A DNA stretch of 64,000 bases from positions 1 to 64,000 of the forward strand of contig QRFJ01004271.1 in the NCBI GenBank assembly GCA_006176705.1, read 5' to 3'. This document shows, piece by piece, positions 1 through 11,424 of this stretch (position 1 is its first letter; each line of letters starts with the position of its first letter). Both the position numbers and the translations under genes were made by a program. The notes beneath the pieces are model-generated. The model made no database searches, was not told the origin of the DNA, and was given only the letters and a program-made list of their open reading frames with translations. This DNA comes from Cocos nucifera. Its lineage: Eukaryota > Streptophyta > Magnoliopsida > Arecales > Arecaceae.

Positions 1-222
1 ATGATGCACGGCTCAAGTCAAAACTCGGATGGCATTCAAATCATCACATCGAGTGAATAGTTCACTCAAATTAGGTGGTATTTGATATTCAAATTTTATT
101 TTTAATTTTAGATCTATATGATTAGATTTAAGAACTCTCAGATCTAATTAGATCAGCAAAAGAAAAATTTTAAATTCTGCTGCTTAACCTGATTCGATCA
201 GGATGATCTTATAATTCCTTTA
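1..222 (+). repeat. LTR 3' end of Angela-like copia remnant Z (left part outside window)
   Basis: This is the tail of a long terminal repeat. About 200 bp recur near 1788-1997 (shared phrase cacatcgagtgaatagttca). The tail ends just before a primer-binding-like site (tggtattagagcc at 225), with the same 2-nt spacer (ac) as in the Angela element at 20345. The A/T-rich stretch around agatctaat resembles the end of that element's LTR. The true LTR start lies left of the window. Confidence 0.75.
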
Positions 223-1640
223 ACTGGTATTAGAGCCAGAATCTACTTCTAGATCTAAATTAGAATATATCTAAAAGTTATTTTTGATGAGATCATATAT
301 TTTTTTGATTTTAGATGAGATATAATCAGATGTATTACATAAGTTATAATTTTTAAATTGATACATGAATATTTTTTAAGCATGGGTAGAATAGATCTAT
401 AGTCATATATGTGATATATGCTAGATCTAGTTCTTGTAGTAGTAGAATTTTTATTTTTAATTGAGGCATTCCTCTTGGCCATCTAGTCATAAGAGTAAGA
501 AGGATTTAAAGACCCTCACTTTCCATTCGATAGGATGCTCTTATAGCATGTAGGGGTGCCGCGTGTCTATCCTCAATTGAAAAATGAAAACTTAATTTCT
601 GCTAAATCCTAGATCCAAAAATCCTAGGATCTTTGTTTCATGTTTTATTTTTCTAAACCATGTTACGCCTAATTAAGAATTAAGTTATGAAACTAATTAG
701 ATCTAAGAATTGAGAATTTCTAGATCTAAGATACCTTCATAAAACATGGATTCAAGGTATGGGTAGCTTGATTAAATCTAGCTTGAGCGATTGATCAAAC
801 TAAATTAAGAGTTGATTAGATGGGATTAAGAGTGCTTAAAATTGACCAGCCTAATAGTTGTAAGTTTGGTCAAAATTGATTCACAACGATATATGGTCAA
901 TCATCTCAAGACCTAATCTAGATCCATGGTTCGAGCCTGGATTGTAGGTGAACTCAATTAGTTCCGATTCAATAAATTGGTGTCTAAGGTAAGTCTGGTA
1001 GATACGACCGATAGTCATTAATTGGGAGCTATTCGATCTAGATGCATCTACGATGAGTTAATGACATATCCTTCCTACCGATGTCACTTACCTGATCGAT
1101 TGGGTCAATCCAATTCTGTATTGAGATTGCTAACAATTCAAGCTAACTCATGACACTGAGTTAGTCATAACTATTATGACTAATTAAGAATTAAAGAGAT
1201 CTGAATTGAAATCTTTTCTAAGAAAATATTAAGTTAATTGATCTTCCACCATTGTAGTTGTGCAGGCCCTTTCTGGAGTTGATTGTTCTTGGCTGGATAC
1301 AATGATTTAGTTACATCAAAAAGATGCAACCACAGCTATTAGGCATGGAATGATATGGATTGGAGGATGGGTTGGGCTCAATATTTTTGATACAATAAGG
1401 GTCCCAATCATAAATCTAGTTCGTGCAAATGATGGGTTTGACTTAACTAAGAAGTGGAGCAATATTTCAGGCATGGTGAGCTTCATGAATTAGAGATCAA
1501 GTTGTGTATAACATGTTTAGAAAATTATTGGATAAGAGTTATCCACTCATCGACTAATTCATCATCAATAACTATTAGGTGAGGTGGTAAGCCAATCGAT
1601 GGGAATGCATCACCAATAACCATGTCAAGGAGTCTCCGAT
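223..1640 (+). mobile_element. PBS and untranslated leader of remnant Z
   Basis: The segment begins with a primer binding site (225-237, tggtattagagcc) resembling the initiator-Met tRNA complement used by copia elements. The following 1.3 kb aligns by eye with the leader of element C (23107-24840): both hold ccatggttcgagcctggatt, a gagttaatg(a/g)catatccttcc block, and a block ending in ttcatgaattagagatcaag. No gag or pol sequence follows; the leader passes straight into a second LTR piece. Either gag-pol was deleted or this is a short non-autonomous (LARD/TRIM-like) derivative. Confidence 0.65.
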
Positions 1641-1997
1641 CATCTGTCCATCGAATTACTGCTGGAGATCAGATTGAAGGCACGCCAAGGATATCTAGGT
1701 TCTGATTTTTTGAGATCAAATTTAGAAAGAGAAAATCTCTAGATCTAATTTGAGTGGATGCTGGTAGAGGTCAGGTATATATGCAACTCAAGTCAAAACT
1801 CGGACAGCATTCAGATCATCACATCGAGTGAATAGTTCACTCAAATTAGGTGGTATTTGATATTCAAATTTTATTTTTAATTTTAGATCTATGTAATTAG
1901 ATTTGAGAACTCTCAGATCTAATCAGATCAGCAAAAAAAAATTATTAAATTTTGTTGCTTAACCTGATCCAATCAAAATGATCTTACAGTTCCTTCA
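1640..1997 (+). repeat. Second LTR fragment of remnant Z
   Basis: The 3' ~200 bp are a direct repeat of 11-222 and end in ttccttca. The upstream part (gagtggatgctggtagaggtc) matches the LTR of element C (gagtggatactggtagaggc near 22816). The left boundary is approximate because this copy has lost the start of the LTR. Confidence 0.65.
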
Positions 1998-2692
1998 CCT
2001 CTCTCCCTCTCATTCTCTATAGCGAATCTCTCTCACCCTCTTTCTTTCCCACATCTCTCTCATTCTCTCTCTTTCTATCTCCTATGACACATACTCTCTC
2101 TTTCTTGCATCTCCCTTCTTCCTCTTTAAGCTTGCTCCTAGGGAGCTTCACCATGCCACCTCATGCTCCTACCTTATGACAATAAATAAGGTAAGATTTG
2201 CAATATGTTCCCACATAAAAATTAAAAATTGATCAAATTTTTGATGGTTTTAGAAATTTTAGAAACTATTTCAATTTATTAGCATGCCATTGAATAGACC
2301 CATGTGCATGTATGGTTTTGGATTAGATCTCAAAGCATCTATGTGACTGGATTAAACTTATCTTGATTCTTGTCATTTACAAGGTAAGTGATGTAATACT
2401 TCTTGGTGTAATTTAAAAATAATTTGATAACTAGTGCATCTATCTGATTAAGTGGTCAAGCATGTTAGTTTTATTTACAATATAAAAATTAAATATATAT
2501 TTTTGATACTTCTATATATAAATAAATTAATTTGGACATATAGTCCATTCCAAATAATGATTTTACAAAATGTAACCAAGTAACTTGTGAAATCCCTTTT
2601 ATATATATTCAACATGGCTATGATTTATTTTGGCACTGCCAATAAGGATTATACGTTGGACCTATCAATTTATAATCTAAAAAACTAGTTTC
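1998..2692. other. Pyrimidine-rich and AT-rich flank, probable old gypsy LTR piece
   Basis: 1998-2150 is a long CT-rich tract (ctctctccctctcattctct) of the kind found in the transcribed leader part of plant gypsy LTRs. The rest is AT-rich with no usable reading frame. It is continuous with 9793-10275 once element A is removed, because A carries a perfect target duplication. That right-hand piece ends as a gypsy LTR, so I infer this is the same LTR. The LTR start is not visible. Confidence 0.45.
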
Positions 2693-2979
2693 AACACTAT
2701 TGATCCCATGATTGATTTTGATGATTGCCAAACTTTGAGTGTTTAAGTATTTAACTATGTATTTCATGAGTGGATGTAGGTCTTTCCAGGTATTTAAATT
2801 GAAGAATCATTTCAAGAAAAGATCTACAAAAATTTATCAAGTCAAGATCTTTAAAAAAAAGATTTTTCTTAAGCTTTCAAAAATTAGAAGAAAGAGAGCT
2901 CTTTGACCAAAACAAGGAAGACATAAAGTAGATTTCAAATAAAAATTAAATCTTCTTGATTGAAAGCAAAAATCCCTCA

Positions 2980-3260
2980 AAATAGCCTTGGAGAAATTTT
3001 TAAGATGTCTCAAAATTTTTTCGAGAGCTCTCGAGTGGACTGGCACGCCCAAATGCTGTTCTGGCATGATTTAGAGAGGTTTTGAGTTGAACTCGAGATG
3101 TCTCGATCTCGAAAGATAAAAACTTAGTTTTTGTGCTCTGAGAGTGAGAGATCTCATAGGATTCTTGAGAAGTCTCATGGTTTTGGTGAGATGTCTTGAG
3201 TTAAAATCAAGAAATCTTGAAATCTAGCGAGAGGTCTTGTAAAAAATCGAAAGATCTCAT
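2980..3260 (+). repeat. Cluster of short near-palindromes in the LTR (5' LTR of A)
   Basis: Variants of a 12-base near-palindrome, CGAGAGGTCTCG or CGAGATGTCTCG, recur about eight times within 280 bp. The cluster lies upstream of the TATA-like element at 3369. This copy is more eroded than the 3' LTR copy at 8610-8850, where several units are exact. Confidence 0.7.
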
Positions 3261-3368
3261 TTTGCATGGACAGCCTTCAATGGATTGTTTTGCAATGACT
3301 ATTTTTCGATCCCAACGACTATTTCAGAGCTTCCAACGGCTAGAACTCTCACTCCATCCATCTCTAAA

Positions 3369-3380
3369 GGTATTTAAAAG
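3369..3380 (+). promoter_or_regulatory. Possible TATA element of LTR A
   Basis: The sequence ggtatttaaaag lies downstream of the palindrome cluster. It recurs at the same place in the 3' LTR (about 8955) and, as gatatttaaag, in element B (about 52268). The position fits the U3/R boundary of a copia LTR; no transcript evidence is available. Confidence 0.4.
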
Positions 3381-4082
3381 GTGAAGAATTAATTAAAAAA
3401 GAAATTAAAAGATTTAAAGAGAGATTTTTTATTTTCGATGAGGAACATTGAATATCCAAAGAAAAGAGAAAAGAAAGAAAAGTTGTGCATAGATTTCAGT
3501 GAGTCTTCAAAGTAATCTTCTTCATCCTCTCAAGTATAAATTGAAGAAAAGCCAAGCTTCGATCGAGTATATCATCAGCTTCTTCATTGGGATTTAAAGA
3601 GTTTCATTTCTATTTTTATTTCGGTACTAAATTTTTGTAATTATATTTTTGATTTCTTTATAAGTTTCTTTGGGAAAAAGAAACTTGCGAATTAGGCCCA
3701 TCCAAGTTCGAAATTGAATATTATAGATTTTGGTTGGTGAGTCCGAAAAACCAACTGGGTTAATAGTGATCCCGAAAAACTATTAGTGTAAGATTTTGGT
3801 TGATGTTCTTGTGAAAATCAACTAGGTTTATTTGTGAATCTGAAAAAATAAACACACTATAATCAAGAGTAGATTATAGTAAAAATTTCAAGAAAAGCTT
3901 GAAGAGTGGATATAGAAGTGGGTTGCTCCAAACTACTATAAAATATTATGTGTTTGTATTATATTTTTAATTCTTACTTTACTTGCTTTATTATTTGCTT
4001 AGATTAACTTTCAAATTTCTTCATAGCATTTATATATCCTAAAATTACTGTTGCTTATATATCCTAAAATTGCTTATCTTTA

Positions 4083-5310
4083 TTTAGTGAAGGATATTCT
4101 ATAGATAGATCTTTACTTTTTAATAGTTATAATTATATCTATTGGAAAGCTAGGATGAAAATCTTCGTATAAGTACATGATTATAAATTATGAAAGATTA
4201 TAATAGATGGCTTACACATGACCAATGCATTGAAAGAGCATGATAAAAAAATGGCCCAACTTAATGCTAAGACCATGAATATATTTTATTGCCCCATAGA
4301 GTTAAATGTATTTAATGTAATTTCTTCATGTATTTCAGCAAAATATGTATGGAAGAAATTAGAAAGAACTTATGAGGAAGCAAATCAAAAAGAGGATTCA
4401 AGCTTTCAAGAAGAAAAGAAAGCTCACCTTAACATATATCTCATGGCTCATGAGGATGGAAAGAAAAATAAGAACAAGAAACAAAGGAAGAAGAAAGCTT
4501 CAATTAAAGGAGAGCAAAGCAAAGAAAAGGAAGATGAAAGAAAAGAGTAAAAAGTAGACCAATTATGCTTGATGGATAAAGAGGAAGAATGTATCGCAAA
4601 TCCTTGCCTCATGTCTAATAATGATGAGGTAAATATTAATAACTCTTTCGATTTTATTTTTGATGAGTTATTTGAAGTCTTTAATGATTTAATAGATGAA
4701 CTACAAAATGCTAAGACTAAAAAATAAAGAGCTTAAAAAATCCAATCTTACTTTGACTGAAGAGAAAAATAAAGTCTTATATGAAAAAGAAGATCTTTTG
4801 AAAAATATAAAATATTTGGCCAAAGAAAAGAAAAAATTTTAGAACTAATTGAAACTCTAAGTAAGGAAAAGAAGAATATAGTTAAATCTGAAAAATTCTT
4901 TGTTGAAGAAAAAGAAATCTCTTAAAAGCTAAAGGATCTTTTTTGGAAGAAAATGCAAAACTAAGAAAAGAGATTGAAAATTTAAAATCCATGCTTGAAA
5001 AATTTACTATTGGATCTCAAAAGCTCTAAGCAATTTTAAATAATCAAATGACTATTTTCAATAAAGCTGAAATTGGGTATAATCCTTTAAGAAAATAAAA
5101 ATTTATTAAAAACATGTTTTGCAAAGCTTCATTTGAAAATAATTCATTTACATGTCTTAAATGTAACAAAGTAGGTCATAAAATTTCTGAATGTAATATT
5201 AAGAAAATTGGTCATACTTTAGTTAAACAAATTTAGATTCCAAAAGAAATCATGTGCTCTAATCTCAATAGATCCAAGATGGCTTTGGTACCAAAATCTA
5301 GAAAGTGATT
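4083..5310 (+). pseudogene. Element A gag remnant (capsid start, coiled coil, zinc knuckle)
   Basis: Gag coats retrotransposon RNA in the particle. A start piece (YWKARMKIF) is followed by an open stretch 4218-4547 containing KMAQLNAKTMNIFYC and SSCISAKYVWKKLE, which aligns with element D gag (KIAQLNAKAMNILYC). After EEANQ the frame jumps to a Lys/Glu-rich tail: about 100 residues of the capsid C-terminal half present in D (from NQVKESKINMLV onward) are missing. Downstream is a lysine-rich coiled-coil stretch (4700-5000), then an intact CCHC knuckle, CLKCNKVGHKISEC (5154-5195), and a PKEI motif near the pol junction. Stops and frameshifts interrupt it throughout and the start codon is deleted. 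Element B repeats this exact layout. Confidence 0.8.
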
Positions 5311-8273
5311 TTTGCAGGTACACCAAGGATCCAATGGAATGAAAAGAAAAAAAAATTCTATAGATGGATGCCTTGGGAATAAAATTTGATAGATAATGAT
5401 GTTTGATAAAATTTAAACTTTTCTCATATCATGCCATCATTGTTTGCTAAATATATTTTGATTATTAATTAGCATAATTATTAAGCATGTTAGATTGATT
5501 TTGATGATTTATCATTGCCTATAATGATCATACTCCATGATTTGAAAGTTTGATGTATTGATTGTATATCATATTGATTATTTATTTTAAGCTCATTATG
5601 TTATTCTAAATTCAGCATGCTTGTTCAATCCTTTGTATCATGCTATATTGATCTTTAATTATTTGAGAAACCTAAATTGTTATGAGCTTGATTGTTCACA
5701 AAACTATTTGGGTGCTAAACTTATAAATTGAACAAATTTTGACATTCTCCCATAAGATACTTAACTATTAATTTTTTTTTAAAAAAAAATGTATGACTTA
5801 AGTACTTGAAAATAAGATATTTAATTAATACAAGATCAAGTACTTGATGTGTTAATTTAAATTATATCTTAGGTTAACCCTTAAGGATTTCAAAACTTCC
5901 TAGTTAAATTGAACTCATAAAGCCTTCATCCAGTTTTTTCTTGATTTGATCTTACTTAAATTGATTATTGGAACACCCCAATTGATTATTTTTTTTAATC
6001 CTCTAAATTTTCTAGAATATCTCTCTTGATCATCAATTTGATTGACTCTTTAATCTTTAAAAAAATTATTAATAAATATTTTTATTTTATTTTAATTGAT
6101 TGATTTTGGAAATTGAATTTAAAAAATGATCTTCTTGAATATTTTAAAGTTGATATCTAACAAGATGTTTCAAGAAAGTTATTGTTTATCCTTAAAGCTA
6201 AACTTTTAAAGAGGACTTCAATTTTAAGTGATTGGTATCAAACATTTTACTATTTGTTATGTATTTGATTGATTTATCTTTTGGCAAAAAGAAAAAAAAA
6301 ATTATTTCAAATCTGACTTTGCACAGCTATATGTTTGATATGATATCATTTGAAATAAATTCAAAAATACACACCTTTTTTGAACCTATGATTGCTTGAT
6401 ATTTCTTTAAAAAAAGGAAGAGTTGATCTTTTTGAAGAATTATTGAAAATTTTCTTATGATTTGTCTTGATTGATTTGCTGATATCAATTCAAATTGATT
6501 TATCATTCAAAATCCTCAAAACTATTTAATTTGAATTAATTAATCTTTATCAATTCAAAACTAAAATCATTGGTATCAAGCTAAATTTGCAAATTAATCT
6601 TTAAATGATATCAAACTATTAAGAAAATCATGATTCGATCTAAATTCTAATTTAATTGGTATCAAAAAGTTTCTTCCTAAGAAAATTTTTACTCTTGGTA
6701 TCATTAATATCATTCTTGCCTTGCATTTTATTATATTTTTCTTGGCAAAAGAATTGATTATAATATCCTAAATCTATTTTATATTGATATACTCTTGATA
6801 TGATATCTCTTGAGATAAATTCAAAGAATCTCATACATTTTTCTGAACTTAATTAAGTGAATATTTTATTTGATTAATGCTTATTTCACTCAATTGATGC
6901 TTGTACTTTTAAATTTTATTTAATTTTAAAATAGCATTATTTGCTAAAGGGAGAGAAATTATTAAAGAAGAAATAATCAATTATTTAAAAAAAACTTTGA
7001 AATTTAAAATATTTTTTAAATTTTAAAAATCTAAATTTAGTAGTTAAATTCATGTTTAATCTACTTAATTTGAAAGAAAAAAGAAAAAAAATAAAAAAAA
7101 TTTATCCAGCATTAATTATAAAAAATTAGGAAAGTGATATTATCTATCTTTGATTGAAAATTCTAATTAGCTTATATTAAGATAAATGAACATTGATTTC
7201 ATTATACTTTTGAGTCTTAATATAATGATTCCATTTGATCTATATACTTTTGATTTGATTGTCAAATCATTTTTGAAAACTATTTAGAGTGAAAAGAAGT
7301 TTAAAATATATTCTTATTCCAAATAAATTGATTTTGATACATTTTTATAATTTTGAAGCTCATTGATAAATATAATACTAAACTTTTCATGTGCCAAACT
7401 TTAAACTTAATTTGCATGATCATTTTTGGCAAATGATTAGAGTTAAATTGAATTTAAAAATATTTTCTTACTCTAAGGAATAATTTTTTAAACATAATTT
7501 TGAAGCTCATTTGAGAATTCAAATTTAATCCTAAATTTTTAATGTGTAGTGCAAAATTCTTATGAATAATTGGTATTGAAGTAATCTTTACTCAAAGCAA
7601 TGAATTTAAAAATACAACTATCTTTTGCTTTGATTCTATTTATTTTACTTTGCTCGATATATTCTCAATATATATCTTTTTCGAACTTAATTGATTGAAA
7701 TTTTTAAGAAAAGAAAAGATTGAATATTAAAGTATATACTACGCTTGATTTCATGATTAAATTCTTTAAAAAGCTATATTCTCCTTAAAGCTTAAAAGTG
7801 CATATCTAAAAATTAGATTAAAAAGGATCATATTCATTTACATAGGGGGAGAATCTTTATTATTTGAACTCAAGCTAAGTTTTTGAAGAAAAAGTTATTT
7901 TATTTTAAAAGGAGAGATGATTTTCTCGATTTGACTTCATAAATTTGATATATCTTTGAATTTAAAGCTTTGATGATGATTTTGATGATTTTTCTTGTTT
8001 CTTTCCATGAGCTTTTTTGATGTTGTTAAAAAGAGGGAGAAGATTTGTTGAGTATATGCTATATGAGCATATGCTATTTAAATGTACTTAAGCCTATACA
8101 TTTCATGATATTGCTTGAAACGTTCAAATTTAAGTTAAAAGAGTTTTGGTATTAGCTTTCATGAAGAGTATATTTATAATTGTGTATATCATTACTTCAT
8201 AATTTATACTAGTCAATTTATTGAAATATATTAAATTTTATTTTTATGCATTATTTTAAAGTTTCTTTTTCGT
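5311..8273 (+). other. Long AT-rich non-coding interior of element A
   Basis: No pol is present. The segment aligns along its length with 54380-57230 of element B (for example both hold tgattggtatcaaacatttt and gatatcaattcaaattgatt). Purine tracts resembling polypurine tracts recur at about 6950, 7845, 7905 and 8028 (aaagagggagaag). I read it as the sequence between pol and the 3' LTR of the parent element, joined to gag by deletion of pol. Confidence 0.6.
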
Positions 8274-8291
8274 CATAAAAAATGGGGAGAT
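8274..8291 (+). promoter_or_regulatory. Polypurine tract of element A
   Basis: The purine run aaaaaatggggaga directly abuts the LTR start tgttgacccc. This is the plus-strand primer position of an LTR retrotransposon. Confidence 0.75.
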
Positions 8292-9787
8292 TGTTGACCC
8301 CATGATTGATTTTGATGATTGCCAAACTTTGAGTGTTTAACCATGTATTTCATGAGTGGATGTAGGTCTTTTCAAGTATTTAAATTGAAGAATCATTTCA
8401 AGAAAAGATCTACAAAAACTCATCAAGTCAAGATCTTTAAAGAAAAGATTTTTCATAAGCTTTCAAAGATTAGAAGAAAGAGAGCTCTTTGACCAAAATA
8501 AGAATGATATAAAATGGATTTCAAATAAAAATCAAATCTCTTTGATTGGAAGAAAAAATCCCATAAAATAGCCTTGGAGCAATTTTTGAGATGTCTCAAA
8601 ATTATTTCGAGAGCTCTCGAGTGGACTAGCATGTCCAAACGCTATTCTGGCATAATTTCGAGAGGTCTCCAGTTAAACTCGAGATGTCTCGATCTCAAGA
8701 GATAGAAATTTAGTTTCTGTGCTCTGAGAGTGAGAGGTCTTGCAGGATTCTCGAGAGGTCATACGATTCCGACGAGATGTCTCGATTCAGAACCGAGAGG
8801 TCTCGAAATCTGACGAGAGGTCTCGTAAAAAACCAAGAGGTCTCATTTTGCATGGACAACCTTTAATGGATTATTTTGCAATGGCTATTTTTCGATCCCA
8901 ATGACTATTTTAGAGCTCCCAACGGCTAGAACTCTCACTCCAACCATCTCTAAAGGTATTTAAAAGGTGGAGAATCAATTGAAAAAGAAATTAAGAAATT
9001 TAAAGGGAGATTCTTTTATTTTTGATGAGGAACATTGAATATCCAAAAGAAAAGAAAAAAGAAACAAAAATTGTGCATAGATTTCAGTGAGCCTTCAAAG
9101 CAATCTTCTCCAATATCTTCTTCATCCTCTCAAGTGTAAATTAAAAAAAAGACAAGCTTCAACCGAGCATATCATCAGCTTCTTCATTAAGATTTAAAGA
9201 GTTTCATTTCTATTTTTATTTCTGTGCTGAATTTCTGTACTTATAATTTTTATTTCTTTACAAGTTTCTTTGGGAGAAAGAAACTTATGAATTAGACCTG
9301 TCCAAGCCCAGAATTGGATATTGTAGGTTTTAGTTGAGCCCGAAAAATCAACTGGGTTAATAGTGATTCTGAAAAATAACTAGTGTAAGATTTTGGTTGG
9401 TGCTCCTATGAAAACCAACTAGATTTGTTTGTGAGCCTAAAAAAATAAATACATTGTAATCAAGAGTAGATTATAGTAAAAATTTCAAGAGAAGCTTAGA
9501 GAGTGGATGTAGGAGTGGATTGCTCTGAACCACTATAAAATCTTGTGTATTTGTATTATATTTTTAATTCTTGCTTTACTTGCTTTATTATTTGCTTAGA
9601 TTAGTTTTCAAATTTCTTCATAGCATTTGTATATCCTAAAATTGCTGCTGCTTATATTATTTACATTTGAACCATACTACTTAAGTTAAAATCAAAGCAT
9701 ATACCTATTTAGAAGGTAAATTTGGTTAACATTTTATAAGAACCCAATTCACCCCCTCCCCTCTTGGGTTGCTACCTCTGAGCAACA
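8292..9787 (+). repeat. 3' LTR of element A (full length, 1496 bp)
   Basis: It starts TGTTGACCCC and ends gagcaaca, followed by the target duplication aacac. The palindrome cluster lies at 8610-8850 and a TATA-like ggtatttaaaagg at about 8955. Close relatives in this window are 2698-4082, 51598-53097 and 57240-57921. Confidence 0.9.
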
Positions 9788-9792
9788 AACAC

Positions 9793-10354
9793 TACACTAC
9801 TAGTGATTAAAATAGTGGTATTTAGGTGCCATTATCTGACCCATGCTACTAGGTTACATGACCATTGCCAAGTGTCGAAGCTAGTATTATTTTATGAAAA
9901 ACATGCTTTGAAAATTAAAAGATATGTTATTATTTGATATTTGTTTTTATTAAATTTTGCCTAGTTAATTATATCTATTTAGTTTTGTTATAAATTAATA
10001 TGCTTCAATCCATCTTAAAGTATTGTGTCACTTATTGAGCTAATATAGCTCATTATTATTCTTTTACTATTTTTTGAATTCTAGATTTGGAGGAGCTCAC
10101 TAGTTTACCTTGAGCATTTAGGAGATCTTAATTTGCAAGGATTAAGATTGTCTTGTGATCAATCTAAAATTATTATGAAATAGTTAGATTCTTTTTTTTA
10201 GGTAACCTTGCATGTTTGTAGGATCCACTTTGTAGGCATGTAGTGTCTGTTACACATTTGATCTGGGCCATGACAGATTTAATGATATCAGAGCCTAGGC
10301 TATGATCAATAAGGATTGTAACTTAAATGGTATTAGAACTCTGGTTTAAGATTA
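9793..10354 (+). mobile_element. 3' end of an old gypsy LTR and its PBS (Tekay/Del-like)
   Basis: The block ends gggccatgaca (10275), followed by a degenerate initiator-Met primer site tgatatcagagcc (10283-10295). The phrases gagctaatatagctc and ggaggagctcac are typical of Del/Tekay LTR interiors. The internal region continues for 79 bp and is then interrupted by element H; it resumes at 38372. Lineage assignment is from general LTR style only. Confidence 0.5.
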
Positions 10355-10635
10355 CTAGGTGTTTGTGCAGAAATTTATGAGGGCGTTGGAGGTAGTTGGA
10401 GCTGAAAAAATGAGGCCACCAACTAGACCTGCAAAACAAAATCCAAACCAAATGTGAGTGGCTCTGGCAGGACTCTCTGACGCTCAGGTTAGTTTTCGAA
10501 CCAATTGGAATAGAATATTCAGAAAAATGGAGAAGCAGAATAACAGGAGAGAAAAAAACTTTAAAAAAAATATATCTAGAAGGTTCTTTTTATAGATGGA
10601 GCATGTAACAAATTAATAGTGACAGTCATCATCAC

Positions 10636-10648
10636 AACCACAAGAAAA
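10636..10648 (+). repeat. Left terminal inverted repeat of CACTA-like element
   Basis: The sequence aaccacaagaaaa is a diverged CACTACAAGAAAA terminus and lies exactly where homology to the other LTR of H stops. Confidence 0.6.
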
Positions 10649-11424
10649 TAGAGTTTTAGCAATCAAAAAATTGATCCCTAAAAATCAAAAATCGATCGCT
10701 AATAATTTAGCAATCAAAAATTTTGGATCGCAAAAAGGCAGGGTGGAAATATTTTCTGACTGATTTTTTTGATCGCAAAATCTAGCAATCGATTTACTGA
10801 TCAAAAAAATTATTAAAATTATTAAAATTAAAAAAAATTTAAAACTTGCAATTGATTTTCCAACCAAAAATTTGATTACTAATTTCCTAAAAAAATTATA
10901 AAAAAATAAATAATCTAATTTCTAAAAATTAAAAATTTATAAAAAATCAATTCCTAATTTCTAAAAAAAATTTATAAAAAATTTATAATTTTTTTAATTT
11001 TCAAATAGGTCAAAAATTCATTCATAAATTTTTTGAAAAATATTTTATAAAAAAATTGATCGCTAAATTAATGAAAAAATATTAAACTAAAAATTTAAAT
11101 AATAATCAATCAAAAATTCAATCATAAATTTTTTATTAATACAATTGATCAGAAAATGGATCGCTAATTTTCTTAAATATTTTTTTATTAATAAAATTGA
11201 TCATAAAATCGATCATAATTATATTTAAATTTTTTAATTAAAAAATTGATCGCAAAATTGATCACTATTTATTTTTTATAATATTTAAATTTTTAAAATC
11301 ATTTGCAAAATCAATCTCTAATTTCTATTTAATATTTTTAATTTATATTATTTAATATTTTTTATATATTTTATTTTTTATAAAATATTAATTTTTTTAA
11401 TATTTTATTTATTTATTTTTTTCA

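Larger units (their letters stand above)
2698..4082 (+). repeat. 5' LTR of element A, 3' end deleted
   Basis: It aligns with 8292-9787 from the first bases (tattgatcccatgatt against tgttgaccccatgatt) to about 4060. There the match breaks after the phrase tatatcctaaaattgct, which appears twice locally (4033 and 4060). The deletion removed the terminal caaca end, the spacer, the PBS and the first codons of gag. The starting TG has become TA. Confidence 0.85.
2698..9787 (+). mobile_element. Element A: non-autonomous SIRE-type copia retrotransposon (gag remnant, no pol)
   Basis: It is bounded by an exact 5-bp target duplication aacac (2693-2697 and 9788-9792). The 3' LTR is full length (8292-9787). 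The 5' LTR (2698-~4082) lacks its last ~130 bp together with the primer binding site. Between them lie a broken gag and about 3 kb of AT-rich non-coding DNA; no integrase, reverse transcriptase or RNase H can be found. Its gag is related to that of element D at 61421, which I place in the SIRE/Maximus lineage. Element B (51598) has the same organisation, so this is a family and not a one-off wreck. Without a PBS this copy could not be reverse transcribed now. Confidence 0.85.

Noticed and set aside
2837..3067. Minus-strand ORFs in the A/B LTRs (also at 8453, 51737 and 57293) with similar peptides.
   Set aside because: Similarity is due to LTR homology. They lie antisense in U3, lack consistent length or start, and match no protein family I know.
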